A stretch of DNA of 64,000 bases from Lepisosteus oculatus (GCF_040954835.1 NC_090704.1:39498979-39562978), one strand, 5' to 3'. Positions 26,805 to 42,200 are shown, counted from the first letter of the stretch. The notes: generated from the sequence alone by a model not told the origin. Made by a program: numbers and translations.

Positions 26805-27250
26805 GAATGTCCTCCGGATTTAATTGATCTTTCTTTGGGAGGTACTGCAGCCATGCTGGACGAGGGGGACCTGGATGCGCTCTTGGCCTCTAAGGAAAGG
26901 GAGTGGAAGGAGCTGCAGGCCAAGCGCGTTCAGCAGTTGGAGGAAGCACTGCGGGACACCAGAGCTCAGCTGACCACGCAGGGGGAAGTGTTTCAGCGAC
27001 TGAAGGAGGACTTTGAATTCAACCTGCGGGTCCTGGAGGAGAGAGACCGGGAGCTGGAGCGCTATGACGCCATGGCCGCCCGCCTGCACTCTGTGGAGAG
27101 CGCCAGGCGGGCCGAAACCAGCGAACTGCGAATTCAAATCGACAAGCTGCAGGAGGCCGTTTCTGCCGAGGCCAGGAAACGGGAGGAGCTGCAGAGGCTG
27201 TACCAACAGAGAGTTGCTGAACAGCACCTCCAGCTGGAGACAGTACAGAG
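26805..27250 (+). CDS. CCDC57: CCDC57 coding exon 1
   Basis: The chosen start is the ATG at 26853 (context GCAGCCATG), opening MLDEGDLDALLASKEREWK, like the family N-terminus. The frame stays open upstream to 26805, where a TTTCTAG acceptor precedes it, so an upstream non-coding exon is likely; an in-frame extension of 16 residues cannot be excluded. Residues 1-132 are heptad-rich and contain VLEERDRELERYD. The donor GTGATC is at 27251 and leaves phase 2. An antisense open frame over the same exon is a shadow. Confidence 0.92.
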
Positions 27251-30200
27251 GTGATCCACTGTATTTCCTCTTGAGGCTTAGCTCCAAGCCTTAATGCTTT
27301 GTGATTACTTAATTGAGAATAGGTCTGTACAGTTAGTGCACAGCCCAAAAATGAATAGAGGCCCTAAGCTGTTTCTAAAGCTCTTGGCTTTAAAATGTGT
27401 TTTAGTCCACTCTGATCACTTGCATTCTTTAAGACTTATAATCAATTGCGTTCTTTATGAAGAATAAACATTTCCATTACTGTTTGAAAAACCATACTGT
27501 TAATATGAAATTACACTACAGAAACATTTATGGTGAATTAATGTTAAAATCAGAAAAGCCTGTAGCGCCAAATGATAGAATTAAGATGCTTGATTTTAAC
27601 TTTTTTGTTCACCCAGTAGAAGAAACTCTTGGGGAGTGGGGATCTTAAAGACCAGGGCTTTTTAATGGATTTGCCAAATAAAAAAAGTTAAAGAAAATGC
27701 ATTTTAAAAAATTGTGTATCCATCAAAATAATGATCTAAATATAGCAGTCACATGAGATTTGTGAGGAACACTTGGACCAGACTGGACTTGGGGAATAAT
27801 TTCAGCCTTTCTTTAGCATCACGATATGATAAATTGTTCACCACTCGATAGAATTTGAGTGATTGCTTTCTATAAGAAATATGTTCCTGAGCTCTGGAGG
27901 CTATGAGCTAAAGTCAACAAATGAAATAAAGCCTGTCTTAACAAACATGATTACGAGGTAGTACAGCAAATAGATATTACCAAGAGATGAAGAAATGCCA
28001 TCCCGCATTTAGAAGTGTGATGAGTCATTATTTCCAATTACACATGGTTGCTTAATGATTTTTAACGGCTTATCTTTTAAAAATAAAAATAGCACCTTAT
28101 CATCCATTATAAGCACTAATGTACTTTAAAAAATGTTACCCATTTTCAACTGGAGTTTGTAGATCAGATACTTAATGGAGAAACTGAATAATTAATGATT
28201 TTATAGGAACTGTATTTTATGTCTTTCCCTCAGTGGTTTTAAACTGATAATGGTTTTAGTAACATAAAAATGCCAGCTACTCAGTCACTGTGAACAGTTC
28301 ACCAGGAAAGGGCCTGATCAAGCTTCTAGTGTTATGTATTGACCCACTGGGGTAAGGGAGGGAAAAGGTATCCTCTGTTGTGGTTGGGATGGGATTACCT
28401 GGGGGCAGGTAATCCCAGCTTTCTGTGACTGGTTTTTCAGTATGATTTGATAAGGCCAGATAAGATTAGAGAACCATAATCAACCTGCCGATGTTACTGC
28501 TCGAATGCTGGTCAAGTGGATGTTAACTGGCTGATTCCAACGACAATTCAGTTAGAACTTGTCCGTGTAAATCCCAGTATAAATAGGGGGAATGTTGTAA
28601 TTGAACATGTTGTTGTGAATAGGTAAAAGAGAAATATCAGCTTCATGAAATAAACAGTTCCATTGCCAACAGGTTGACACCTGATTCATTTAATTTCTTT
28701 CTACCTGTGATTCAGCGCGAAGGGCCATGAAATTGAGAGACATCGGGAGGAGTACGAAAGCCTGAAACATGAGCTTGAGCGCAAGATTCAGGAAGTGGAA
28801 GGGGAGCTCGCTTTACAGAAACAGGTACCTGCCAAGAATCTGAACTAGGAGTCCCACTCACTGCTTCTTGCCAGAGCACTTCATGCTCTGGGCATATTTT
28901 TAAAGTATTTACTGCAAACGTATGGACTGTTAATTTGTAAACAGTTCCTTGCCAAGCAAACATTGAAAGCTTTTCCTAGGAGTCCTGAAACAGGAGCACT
29001 CAGTGATTTTCTTTTTATATCTTCGTATAATCCTTTGTTTTATTCTTAAGAATAAAGGGAGTAAGCTTATAAGAGATGGTGAATGTGGTCCAGCATAATG
29101 CTTTTTCAAAACAACCCCCTGAACTCTTCTTTCCCTAATGGCTTCATGTCTTAGTCGTGTGACAGAACCAAAACCGTAACTGTTGGTATGTTCGACCTCT
29201 TGAGTATGAAAGACCTCTGCAGATTAGAAACCCATTACAAAGACACTTGAGCCATTTACTGTGGCAGCAGCACACTGAGAGATGCATGCAGAACTTGGTG
29301 CTAAAATGTAACTTGGCTTTAAAAGCCCCAAAAGCTATGCTCCTTTTAATACTGCCACATTAAGTTTTAAGTAATACAGGTCTCTTATAGGTTTTTTTTT
29401 ATTTGTTTTTGATACAAAAGACTCAAAAAAGAATGTATTTGAATTCCTAGGCTGTAACTGCTTTGATTTCCTAATGGCTGCAAAGCTGAAAGTGCTTAAA
29501 TGCTTACAAAGAGGTAAGACCCAGTGACATTTTATGAAATCAATCAGCTCATGACTCCGGTTCAGCTGGCTGCAGTGCTCTCCTAGCACTGTCACCTGTC
29601 CTGTTGAGGAAAGGTTTGACCTCCTTTCCCTCTCCTCCGTAAGGTTTTGTTTAGTAAGAAGAGAAGGCGCTAATACCTCAGGCCCTTAACTGAATTCAGA
29701 TCTCACTACTAAATTTAACGTGGGATGTCTGCAAAGGTCAGTAAATTGGGCAGAGGTTCTGGGTTGGTGGATGGTTACGGTGTTAGATGAGATCTGCTGC
29801 CAATAAAAATTATGGGATCTAAGTAAATGAAAATAAAGTGCAGCTGGAAATCTGATCCTGAACCTCCAATACTGTGCTGGGTCTTCTGCACTGCCAGTTC
29901 ACCTCCTAGCTCACGATTCCTTTACTTCTTACACAGGTCTCCACCTACAGGATTTGTGCCTCCCACTGAAAGAACTATCAATAAATGTGGCCTAGTAGAT
30001 CAACGCTTCATATATCTCCTTTGTCTGTATTGAAATGAGTGATAATGTGAATGCTTGGTGGCCTTACAATAATCCTAGGTATCCATAATAACTGTGATGC
30101 ACAACAATATTAAAATGGATATCTGCTAATTCAAAGTTGTATGAAAGAAACATGAGCTTGTGAAGTGTAGACAGAAGTGAGACCATTGTATATTAATATA

Positions 30201-33200
30201 TTAATCTTGCTCTATCTTGCTACTTGTGCATGGTGTTTGTGTAATATATTTGTGTTTTGTGTTGGTAATAAGTCTCTTTAATTGGTCAAGTAATCCAATT
30301 AGTAGTAGGCGAACATTAGGTTAGAAACAAATGGAAGCCATTCATGTATCTAGCTCATTTAGTACATTGTAGTTAATTAAGTCAAGGATCCAGCCACTTC
30401 TCAAGATAAGCCAAGGTAGCATATCAGCTTGTACAAGATAGCTGGCAAGCTTGTTCCAGATTCTGATTACACTTTGCGCAAAACAGATATCTACTACCCT
30501 GAATTTTGAAAATATGTTCACTTAGTTTCCTGTCTTCTTGTTCATGTTTCAGTGCTAATTTGACTAATTCTAATCCGGCCCCTGATAAAAACAAATAGGA
30601 ACAGTAGTATTGACAATAATCCTTATTTAAACCAGCTATGTCAGTTCAAAATAAATTTACATCAATGCAGTTAACATATTAAATCCATTAGTATATAAAA
30701 TCAAAGCTCATATATATATTTTTGAAAATCAATTGTCTAGAAAATTCAAAATTATTTTTTTAAAATTTTTTTTTCAGTGTAGTAGATTAGAATTTTAAAG
30801 AGTTATACACTGCCATACTAATTTAGCCATATGTGCTTCACTTCTACTCACACCACAGGCATAATCTGTTTGTTATCTGATTAAATTAATCGGGACGTGT
30901 ATCACTATCTCAGCAATTCCAAGTCTGCTTTTCTTGGCTGTTGCTTCCCTGTTCCCAAGTCAGCCTTTGGTAGGCTGTGTCTTTGTTATGACTTGCAAAG
31001 GAATTGCAAATCAGATACAGATAAAAATAAAGTGCTATGATCTGTTTTTTCTCCATAGTAAAATCAGTGTATTATCAGATTTATAATGCTTTGGCATCAA
31101 TGTATCTACATATTTTGCAGGGACCTCTAGTTTTATCTTGAACATAAGAAGCTACATCAGCAATGACTTTCTTTTTTACAGAATACAGATTTTTTGAAAA
31201 TTCAGTTTTGCACCCCAATAAACATGAACCTAATGTTGCTGGTAGCATTTTAGTAAGACTGCATAAGTGTCCCATATTTATTCCTTATCAGGAGCTGATG
31301 GTGGAGTTTGACAGTGAAATGAAACGCAGGGAACATGAATTCATTCTGAGGATGGATGAGATGAGCAACGTTGTTCTGTCTCATGAACTCAAGGTAAGGT
31401 CTGTGAAACATCATTAACTTTTTTTTCATATCAATGCTTTACTGTGCAGTAACATTGTATAATACAACAACAGACCAAACCAAACTCTCATAATTGTAAC
31501 CTTACATGAAAACTATATATAGAAAAATATAGAATGGCACACTAGCACTAACACTGTATTAATTAATATTTTAAAGATAGTTATAAAACAGCTAACTTCA
31601 AATTTTCAAGTTCACAAGATTACAGGTGATGATTTGTAGTACACCTTTAATGGTGTTATGTACTTTGGCATGTATGTAAAGTTTTCATAATTAGTGTTTC
31701 TATGGTTTTATGAATAAAGTAAAGCATGCTGCCTGATACCTCTATCCACTGCTCTGTCTTTACTGTTTTACTGCAATGCACAGGTTAAATTACTGACCAA
31801 GGAACTGGAGGTGCACACCAAGGCCCACAGCGAGGCAGTGGAGGCTCTCCAAGCTTCAGAGGAGCTCTATCGGGATGCACAGAAAGAGATCAAGCGCAGA
31901 GAGTGGGACATCAAAGACATCTCTGCTGTAAAGGATGCTCGGTAACAATATCTTAACAATATTTACATCACCTTTTTGCAAAATGCAGAGTATGCCGTCT
32001 CCTGTGGTTTTCAAGAACATTTGACATGCAGTGTGGCTTTGCAGCTTGAAGATGCATGAACATCAGTGCCATTTTTATTGTTTTTATTTTTTCTTACTCT
32101 CTTTTCGCATACTTTTTGTGAATCATGTCTGTAATATCTACAAAATGTGCTCAAGCTTTTATCACCGTAGTATCATAACTACAGCTTTAATGGTACAGCA
32201 TGAAGCATAGGAAAAGGATCGTTCATTTAGATACTTTTTCTCTTCCTGAAACATTCCAGCGAGACCTATTCAGTTGTTTTTTAATTAACTAGGCAGCCTG
32301 TATCATTTTCACTTCATGTTTATTTAATTTTAAAGCTTTTCTTAGCTGTGTGAAAAATTGGTATTGCTTCAACATTTTTAAATATAGATAACCTCTTTAG
32401 TAATACATTAAAATGATACCAGTGTCAAACATTGTGGCAACCCATTTCTCACCGTTCCTAATAGCACTGCTCAAGCAGGTTTCCATCAGAGGAGCTGAGC
32501 TCTGGGGGAATTCTCCAGTCCAGATCATTCCTGACAGTTCAGACTGTGATGGGAAGAAAAGTGTGTCCCTCTGGGCTTGCAGGCTCACTGAAGGAGGAAT
32601 TTTCATCTACAGATGATAGATTATTCTGTTCGAACACATTTTCAAATTTTTCAACTTTGGCACTACTTAGATTTAATAGCTGTGTATACTTAAATGGTGA
32701 GGCATGCATGAAATGGAATAAAGAAAACAACAAAGTTGATTCAAATGTTTGTTTGCCTTTTAGTCTTTTATACTTGTATGTGTTGAAATAGAGAATCGTT
32801 TCTATTCTTTGGAAAGTGACAAACCTCAGATTTTCCATCTTTTCGGAGCCTCTGTTAGAAATTAACTGTACATCATTATTTATTTTTAAGACTGAAGGAG
32901 CTTGAGGATAAACTAAGTGTAATGGAAATGAACCGGAAAAAAGAAGAAGAAATATTCAACAGAAAGTAAGTCTCAGTGTCCTAAGCACTCTTGTAAAAAA
33001 TTTTGTTCATACCAATGCATGTACACAGCCACCTAAAACCCAAAATGAAAAATAATTTTTAAAATATGCATTTTCATCAGTTTCCTAAGTAAATTGTCAC
33101 TGATCTAAATGAGGGTATGAAAGATTCAGAACTGGTATGAACAAACCTCATTGAAGGTTTTCATTATGCTGTTTTTTTACTGCTAAAAAGCAATTTAAAA

Positions 33201-36200
33201 ATCAATTTCTGTATAAATAACTAGTGTTATTTACAAGTGTTTGTAAAATTAGAACAGTTCACCAAATACGTTTTACTTTTAGGAGGGATACCAGATTATC
33301 CATCCATTTTTTAAATTACTTCTTCAGTGTTGTGGTGGAGCCCAAGCCTATCCCAGCAAACAGTGGGCTCAATGGGATACACACTCACACAATGGCCCAT
33401 TTTTCCAGAGGCCACCTTACCAGTAGGTTTTTGGACTGTGGGAGGAAAGTGGAGTACCCAGAGGAAACCCACACAAACATGGGGAGGACATATAAACAAC
33501 ACGCAGATAACACTCCTGGTCTGGAATTGAACTCTGGGATCAATGGGCTGCCCGACACCAGACCATATGTTACTATAACAACAGTTAACAATGTATCACC
33601 ACTGTGAGGCCAGAAATCATAGGAAGCTGACGTGTTGCTAGTGCCCGCAGAAAGGAATTGACAAGAATTAGCTGTGTGCTGCAGACATGAGGAGCTGGAT
33701 CGCTGTGCGAGGGAGAGGGAGGCGGCCCTGGTGGCGGTGCGGGAGGCCCATGCTGAGCACCTCCGAGACATGGAGAACAAGAACCGGGAGCTGCAGACCG
33801 ACCTGGACACCCTGCTCATGGAGAAACGCAGGCTGGAGTGGAGCCATGCTGATGCGTTGAGGGAGAAAGAAGACCAGATCGAGAAGTAAGACCAAATCTG
33901 TCTGACTCTCAGCTTTGTTTTATCTGAGCTCTCAGCTGCGCAGAGATTTTGGATAATCCAGTTATTGAATGATGTGATTGTAGTATTGTACTTTTAATGA
34001 AATCAATTTTATGAGTAATCAGCTAATAGCCCTTAGGAATAAAGTCATGCATATGTCTAAATAAGAAAAGAATTAGTCTAATTGTATAATTGAATGCTCA
34101 GGTTGGAGCAAAAACCAGACAACTTGAAACCTTCAAGAAACTGAGTTTGAGACTCCCGCTGTACCAACTTACAGGTGGTCTCCTTGGTTCCTGCCTAAAC
34201 CTGCTTTACTCTGCTTAACAGTTCATTAAATACTTCTGGAAAACTCCCTTAAGGAGTCCAAACATCCCTTTATAGCAACTGGACAGGGCAACTGTTTATT
34301 CTGGAACCATAGAAAGTTACTGGATCACGTTCTGTGTTGTCTTTTGTCTAATGCAAGGTAGCCACAAACTTTATGTGAATGAGTTGGACTGTTCTCTTCT
34401 GTGGGACTCCACATAATCTGTGTAAAGATGTCTTGGGATATGGGTTGGATTTATGAATTTCACATCCTTACAGAGAAATCATTAGCTTTTTGTAGCTCTT
34501 GAGATGCTTGAGGACTTGGCACAGTTAAATTGCCTTTAACTCTGGGGAGCATGTGCTACAGTGGTAAATATTTAGCAAGTAAAACCCATTTCAAAAGAAA
34601 AACCAAGAACTCGCGTATAACATGTCTTTCATCAGACTTCGGGGGGAGCTGGAAACAACACGAGCTGGATGGGACGCCTATATTGCCCAAGTCTCCAAGG
34701 AAACCGTTTCTAAGGACATGGAGCTCCAGGCCCTGGGAGAAAGGGAGTCCAGGCTGAAAACAGAATTGCAGCGATACAAGGAGGATGTGGAGAGGTGAGG
34801 AGCCTGTCTCATTAGGTGTGTTAAAAAAGATCCAGCAAGCATCCCTCAAGCAAAAACCTGGCACAGGAGCAACCTTGCACCAGGGGCTTTAAATTCGTGT
34901 GTCTGAGTCCCTGACATTGAAGTTCGTCAGCCTTGTCCTAATACAGCATGTTGCTATGTGAGAGGATGAGAAGGCTGTGGCGTCTCCCTGCACCAGGTAC
35001 AAGCAGCAGGTGACCCGCGGGGTGGAGCGCGAACGTGGCCTGGAGCAGGCCCGGGTCCAGGCTGAGCTGGACTGGCAGAGGCGCTGTGAAGATGCAGAGC
35101 AGGTGCAATACGCAAAAAATGAAGAGCTGATTCAGGGACTAACTCAAGCCAGAGACCAGGTGGGGATTAGAAATATATTTTGTGATTGTCTTATTTTCTC
35201 TCTTGGTTGATACCTAAAGCTTGGAACACTGTAGATTGCAGATGCCTTTCATAAGAACAGAGAGTATTCACCATGGTATCATAGCAAGATCCTATACTGT
35301 ATTCCAGCAGACTCGTGTTTTACGCGGTAGTTAGGTTCCTGACATAGCACGTATGTATGCAAAATCGTGTATAATCAGAACACCCCCCTTAGACTCTCTT
35401 AGTCCCCTCCCTTAAACAAGTAAAATCAGTCTTAAGTGTTTTAGTATGTGCATTGATGTAGTTTAAAGTACAGTATTATGAAACCAGTAATACAGCAAAT
35501 ACAGTACTGTATAGTATGCAGAATAGATCAAATATTAATAAAATGCAGGGAACAATCAGAATAATCTCCTAATGATGATAGTGATGATGACTACGAAAGG
35601 ATTGGCAGACCATGGCAATGAAAATGCAACCAAAATCGCAATTTTTAACTCCAAATCAGGCACTTTTCTAGCCTTTCCCCTTCTTACTTTTTTCTTCCCT
35701 TTTCATGCTTGTTTTCAGTTTACGAGCCATATTGAGTGTGATAAAGAAAGAGCTGGCATGCTGTAGACCATGTAACAAGTTCCCAAAGAGTTGCTCAAGT
35801 GCATGCGGTGCCAGATCTGAATTTGTTAAACTTCCAACATTATTTGGATTTTTCATTTGATTTTATAGACCATTTACACACAAATTTGCAAAAAATATTT
35901 TGTGTAAAATGTGAGTTTATCTATATTGCCTCCTGAAAGCCCCCGTTGGTATAATCTTTTTCAGCAGTCATAAGTATTCTGTGGTGGTACACTGTGCTGC
36001 CGAATGACTGCTGCATTAACCCAAGGGTTAGGTACTGTACTTTAGTTTATTATTGTTATTGTGAAGGGTTTTGAGTGCCACATATTTACCTGCATAAAAC
36101 TGTGGACTTGCCACCTATGTCCATAATCATCTCAGCACTCAATTTTAAAAAATATTTTTATGTTCTAGAATTACATAATATTCCAAAGAAAGACCACGCA

Positions 36201-39200
36201 CCTAGAACATTTGGATTAACCAATAATTTTGCAAGTGGGGTTGATTTGGCGAACACGCATTTCAAACTCTAGAGGAATAAGACCTTACAAAACCTGCTTC
36301 ATATCTGAAAGCTCCGAGTTGGGTGTTGCATTTTAGGTAACAGCTGAGCTGCGTGAGAAGGAACGTGAGCTGCAGGATATGAGTGCGTTTCTGCGCAGTG
36401 TGACTTTGGAGAGAGACCAAGCATTGGCTGCCCTGAGCAAGAATGGCCTTCCCAGCAGAGAGAGACAGGTGGGCGATACCCTTCCTGACTATCCAAGACC
36501 TGCTGCAGCCTTGTGGGGCTGACTTTGACATAGGCAAAAGTATGTGTACAACATTAAACATGCATGAAATGGAATTGACCAAAAAAGAAACAATGCAATA
36601 CCTGTAAAATTCAAGGGCTGATACTGATGGTTGCACAAAAGCCTAGCATGTGTGCAGATTTGGTGCAGGGAAACTGGGTAATATTTGGGTGGTGCTTGTT
36701 TTACTATCCCAGGGTATGTATGTGAGCGTGGGTTGAGAAATTCATAGAACAATGGGGACAGCTTCATGACGATGGCATTGTATACACCATCATTATTGAT
36801 TAAATCATCATTTATAAACACGCTTCAATCATGATGCATTTCTCCAGAATCTGAAGTCTTACTTTGGAGGTACTGTGGTTTCCAGATGATGACAGCCTGA
36901 AGGAATCCACTGATCCAATTTATTGCATCTTGCCTGTTTTGTAATTTACTGTTATAATGAGTCAAGGAGGACGTTAGTTCACTGTCAGATGATCTGAAAT
37001 AAACTGGAAAGTACAAGAAGATCTATCCTTGTCTTGGTTTAATCATATACATCAGGAGTGGTCTGAGTCAGTTGTGGGTATGGAAGGTGATGGTGTTTTT
37101 TCCTTCATATAGAATTTAATGTTATAATGTTATCCTTTTCATCATACAGTATATGGTTAATTTCTATTTGATAACCCCTGTTTGATGGGCAAGGAAGTTT
37201 TGTAATTTTAAATAATAGATGGTAGTCCCTGCAAATAATTGAATATGAGCTTTTATGGGAATACTAGTATTAATTTATCTTTGAAAAATAAACCACATGT
37301 TATGTAGTTATATCAAAATCTTAATGTTTCTTGACAAACATACAAGATGAGTCAGCTAAAGTGAAACTATTAATGCAATTGTAAATAATGAATAAAAATA
37401 ATGAATAAATTCAATATTCAGAAAAGGTTCCCAGTCTTTATTATCCAGTGTTCCTTTTCTCTGCTCTGTTAGTGGTTAAATTAAAGATCCTATTCTGGGA
37501 CATGTCGTTTTTACAGCAGACTAGGAGTTTAAACTACGAGCCCCTTTTAGTTGGATTGAAATTGCATAGTTGTTGGGTTTGGGCTGCTTCCTTATCATAG
37601 GTTTGAGTTCAGTAATTAAAAGGCACAGGGATCCTTGCTGAAGTCTGGTACTAAGACGACATTTTCATGATTTGTCATTTTGGTTATTTTTTTTATTCTG
37701 GGCACATTGTTGGACATCTACTTTAAAAAACAACAAGTAGAAAGGAATTGGAAGCATTTTCTGTGTGTAAAAAAAATGCATTCTCTTCAGAGGCATTGGA
37801 GGAAACTCTCAAAGCAAGGTTCACAAACAGATATGTCTTGCCAGCGTGGGTCTCCAGGGAGACAGTATACTTGTTTCTGTTTGTTTTTTCCTTCAGTTGA
37901 TTTAGTTCAACTGGCAGTTTTTGTTTTGTCCTTTCAAGGACTCTTGAGTCTGTGAACCATGCATAAATTGCATAAATCTACTGTATATGTGAGGTCATAT
38001 TATTTTTTTAAAGAATGCATTACATGCAAGCACATTTATTATACCTACTGAAGTTAAGCAGGTGTGAGCCTGGTCAGTACCTGGATGTGAGACCTCCTGG
38101 GAAAAACTAAGGTTGCTGCTGGAAGAGGTGTTAGTGGGGCCAGCAGGGGGTGCTCACCCTACGGTCCACGTGGGTCCTAATGCCCCAGTATAGTGACGGG
38201 GACACTATACTGTAAACAGGCGCCGTCCTTCGGATGAGACGTAAAACCGAGGTCCTGACTCTCTGTGGTCATTTAAAATCCCAGGGCACTTCTCGAAAAG
38301 AGTAGGGGTGTAACCCTGGTGTCCTGGCCAAATTTCCAATCACAGGGCTGTTGTTTAATTGTATTTTGAAATGTAATTGTTCTGCTTATATTAATCATTA
38401 CATTGTCACTTACACACCACTTATCGGGCCGTATGATATATACTGTATATATAATAAGTATCAGAACACAACAGTGAAGTCAGTACAGCTATACGTGATT
38501 TCATACTGTTGTTGAGCTGCTTTAAGCTGAACTTTTTTTTTCCTGACAGTCTGCGATGTGCAATAGAGGAAGTGTGCAAGAGCAGGTTGGATGATGTGCA
38601 ACACAATATGAAAAACCGTCCAGGCTAACCCGGGTGAAACCGTACTGATTGTGAAATCTTTGACCTTGTATGGTTTTTATTTTAGCAAGACTGTGACATT
38701 GGTGGCTTGGCATTGCTTCAGGCTCTCTGCTTAGAAACCAACTGGAAATAGAAACTGTGGCTTCGGGCCAGAAGGGCAGGGCAGGTCAATACCAGTGAAG
38801 TGTTTGTATTCTTTACAGCACATCACAACACCCCAGGGTTTTGTTTCAATGTGAAAGTTAGTGGGTAGAGAAGACATGAATGCTTTCCTTTCTGAAACCT
38901 GTCTAAAGATTTGAGTTCTTGGCCTTATTACTGGCCTTATTGACGTATTACTGATTTATTATTAGTAGTAATTAAATTATTAATTACTTTAAAACATACT
39001 TCTGTGGTCTGATTGTTGTATGCTCTGTTGCATGTATTGTTTGCATATCATTATTATTGTATCGTAGTGCTACCTGCAGAATATGCATCATCATCTTTTT
39101 ATTGTCATTGGTTCAATAGCTTTTTATTGTTTTTTTTTTCTGCTGTGAAGCTTGGCTGAAAAAAAAAACTAATTAGATTTGATTGGGCTTACAAAAATCA

Positions 39201-42200
39201 GTTCCATACGATGCTTTAGGAATTTAATGGCTAAATAGCCAAAAGAAGTATTGACCTGATCAGGTCTGTGGAACACAATAGCAATTGTCTTGTAATGGAT
39301 TTGTAAATATGATTCTGTATGTTTTAACTTAGATTAACCTGTAACTGACTCGATAGCATCCTGCCTACCATTCTCCTGATATAAAGCTGCTTAAAACTAT
39401 AGCCCAACCATAGATGAAACAGATTCTGTGTACTGGCTTTTTAAAAATTAAACAACACCAAACCTGGGGTTCCATCTGTGTGGAGTTTGTGTGTTCTCCC
39501 TGTGTTTGCACGGGTTTGCCCCTGGTGCTCCAGTTGCCTCCCACATTCCAAAGACAAGCTAGTAGGTCAATTGGCTTCTGGAAAACCTGTTCCTGGTGTG
39601 AGTGTGCATGTCTATGTCTGTGTGTGCCCTCTGATGAGCTGGCCAATCCAGGGTGTGTCCCAGCTTGAGCCTGTTGCTTGCTGGAATAGATTCCGGCTCC
39701 CCACGAATCTAAAACTGGATTAAGCAGTTAGAGAATGGATGGATCTCTAAAAATAAAAACACCTTGTAACCTTGCCTTCTGATTAGCTGACAATAAGCTG
39801 CTTCATGCTGCCATCTGTTGACTGACTTTTGTAAGTGCATCCATTTTAAAACAAAGATCTTGAAGGACAAATGTGTAGGTCACATCAAAAAGAATCAAAT
39901 GCTTTATGATGTGTAATGAAATTGAAACGGAGGTTAAAAAAAGATTCTAAAATGGATTTGAGAGGTAAAAGGTCAGTTCATGCAGGCCATAAATCTAACC
40001 AATCTACATATAAATGTACCCATTCTCTTTGGTGCATAATGTTGTTCTAATGAATAAATCAGTAGCGTTGTATATCTTCATTCTGCAGATCGGGGCAAGA
40101 AGGCTATTTATTATACACTTATGTTGTCTCAGATAAATGTGTCAATCATAATCATAGTAGATCTCTATTTAATCAATGTACAGATAGAAAGATGGAGAAA
40201 CAAAAGGCTAGAATGATGGGAAGATTATTACAGTCATCTTGCATGACCTATTATTGCAGTAAAATATGTTCCCCCAACAGGCAATCTAGAATTTTCAGAA
40301 TTGTGAAATTATTTGTATTAAAACTAAATTGTTTTACTAAAATGATCAAAAGATGCACAGTGAGGATACCAAGTAGTTGTTTTGTAAAAATATTTTTAAA
40401 TATAACTATTTTTGAATATAACGATATGTAGTTACAAATCAAACGCCAAGGCAGAATGTGACTATAGTATAAGATTTGAAATTGATTGTGATTTTTTTTT
40501 GGTTTTATAAATATAAATCTATACTCTAAATGCGGTTTGTTCCCAAAGTTCAGCAACCCATTTGTGCTTCAACAGTATTACTACAACTAATATATATATA
40601 GAAATGTGGACTAGTGAAAAAAATGTGGATTGTGAGAATACAAACATAAACTTTGTCTGTTTAACATCCAAACGATTGTTTATGCTTTGAAAACCATGGA
40701 ATATTTTTTCGTGCAGCATTTCTGTAATGATCAGTTTAGCCATGTTAAACCACAGCAATGGGATTAAAGGTTGCTTCCTTGGAAAGCACAGTAGAATATG
40801 ATACAAAGCACAGTCTACTGTAATGCTATGGAATGAAGTTCATAGGCCTTGTACGAAAGCTGCTGTCCTTCTCATGATTGATGGCGCCTGTCTCTCTGCA
40901 GCTGCAGGCGGGAGAAGGCAGCAGCTTCCCCTCGGATGAGATCCGCCGGCTGCAGCAGCAGAACGCCAGCCTGCGTGCCATCATTGCTGGGATGAGGAAG
41001 GACATGGAGGCCCTGAGTGAGCAGATACCTGTCCCCCCTGCTGCTCCCAAGACCCCACGTGGCACTGAGCCTGTGAAGAGCCCAGACAGTCCAGGGAGTC
41101 CGTTTATTCCGGGTACAGAGAAAAACATACCCGTTTCAGCAAGTGTAATGCTTCTTTAACCTTTTTCTTATTCAGTGATTGCATTTTAGAAAAATCTTTA
41201 ACAAAGTAAATTATTAAAAGCTGGTTTTCAATCGTTTAAAAGTGAAGAACATGACACTCTTTTTTTCTTGTGATTCAACCTTCAGCTAGTCTAAACAGAA
41301 TCGTTAAAACTTCTGAGCTTCTCTATTCTTCATATGACAAATGCACAGTGGAGGCTAAAGACACTGCCTTACACTTCAAGATATAAGACATAGCTTCACC
41401 GCACATGGACCTGATTACAGCCCTATTCTGCTCAAGTCACCCGTCATACTATATAATTGTACTGTAATGAGCCAGAGCTGGTGTTTGTGCCTCAGAGTAC
41501 ACCAAGTCACTGGAGGAGGAGGTAAAGGAGCTGAAGAAAAAATACAGGAGTTTGGAAGAACAGCTGGAGGAGGCACAGAGGGCTCCCAGTCAGCCCCCAG
41601 CCCCTGGCCTGGCACTTCCAGTGAGTGCTGATAATGCCTATCTCCAAAACCACATCCGCACTCTTAATGAAATAATAGGTAAGAGCCTCAGCTGCAGACC
41701 TTTCTAATAGCTAATTTAACCTTTAAAAAAAGGAATATTTCAGCAGCATCTGATAATGCATTAACACTATAATCATATCTCAGTAATATGTGTATAAAGA
41801 TGTGCCCATATATCTAAGGCAATGGAGTTGCTAAGATTTACTAATAGGTCAATAGAAAATACAATGAATTCTTAAGCTCTTACTGTAAGAGTGAATAATT
41901 CAAATTCAGTATTCTTAAATGTTGTGTTGTCAGGTCTGGATTTAGAATGTGATACATTCAGAATGGGCAGAATTAAATGTGCGACTTTTATTTTTTAAAT
42001 TATCCCTCTGTTTTGAAATATAGTTTGGGTCTGTATAGCTGCTCAGTAAGAGCTCTGAAGCAAATGTTTTTTTTGTTTTGTTTTATAAGTGGGGAATTAA
42101 ATTTGCCAAGCAGTGGCAATAGCATGTATAATACTAACAGTACGTTAGTCATCTCTAAAGAATGTTTCATTGCCCTTCTGCTAATGGATCTCATTAGGGA

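Noticed and set aside
26820..27287. 155-codon minus-strand open frame
   Set aside because: Antisense shadow of CCDC57 coding exon 1, whose heptad codons leave the opposite strand stop-free.
33385..33819. 144-codon minus-strand open frame
   Set aside because: Spans a fish repeat and the antisense of CCDC57 exon 6; not a gene.
38045..38120. Functional 5S rRNA gene
   Set aside because: Only the 3' half of 5S is present, with substitutions, and it continues into a SINE body.
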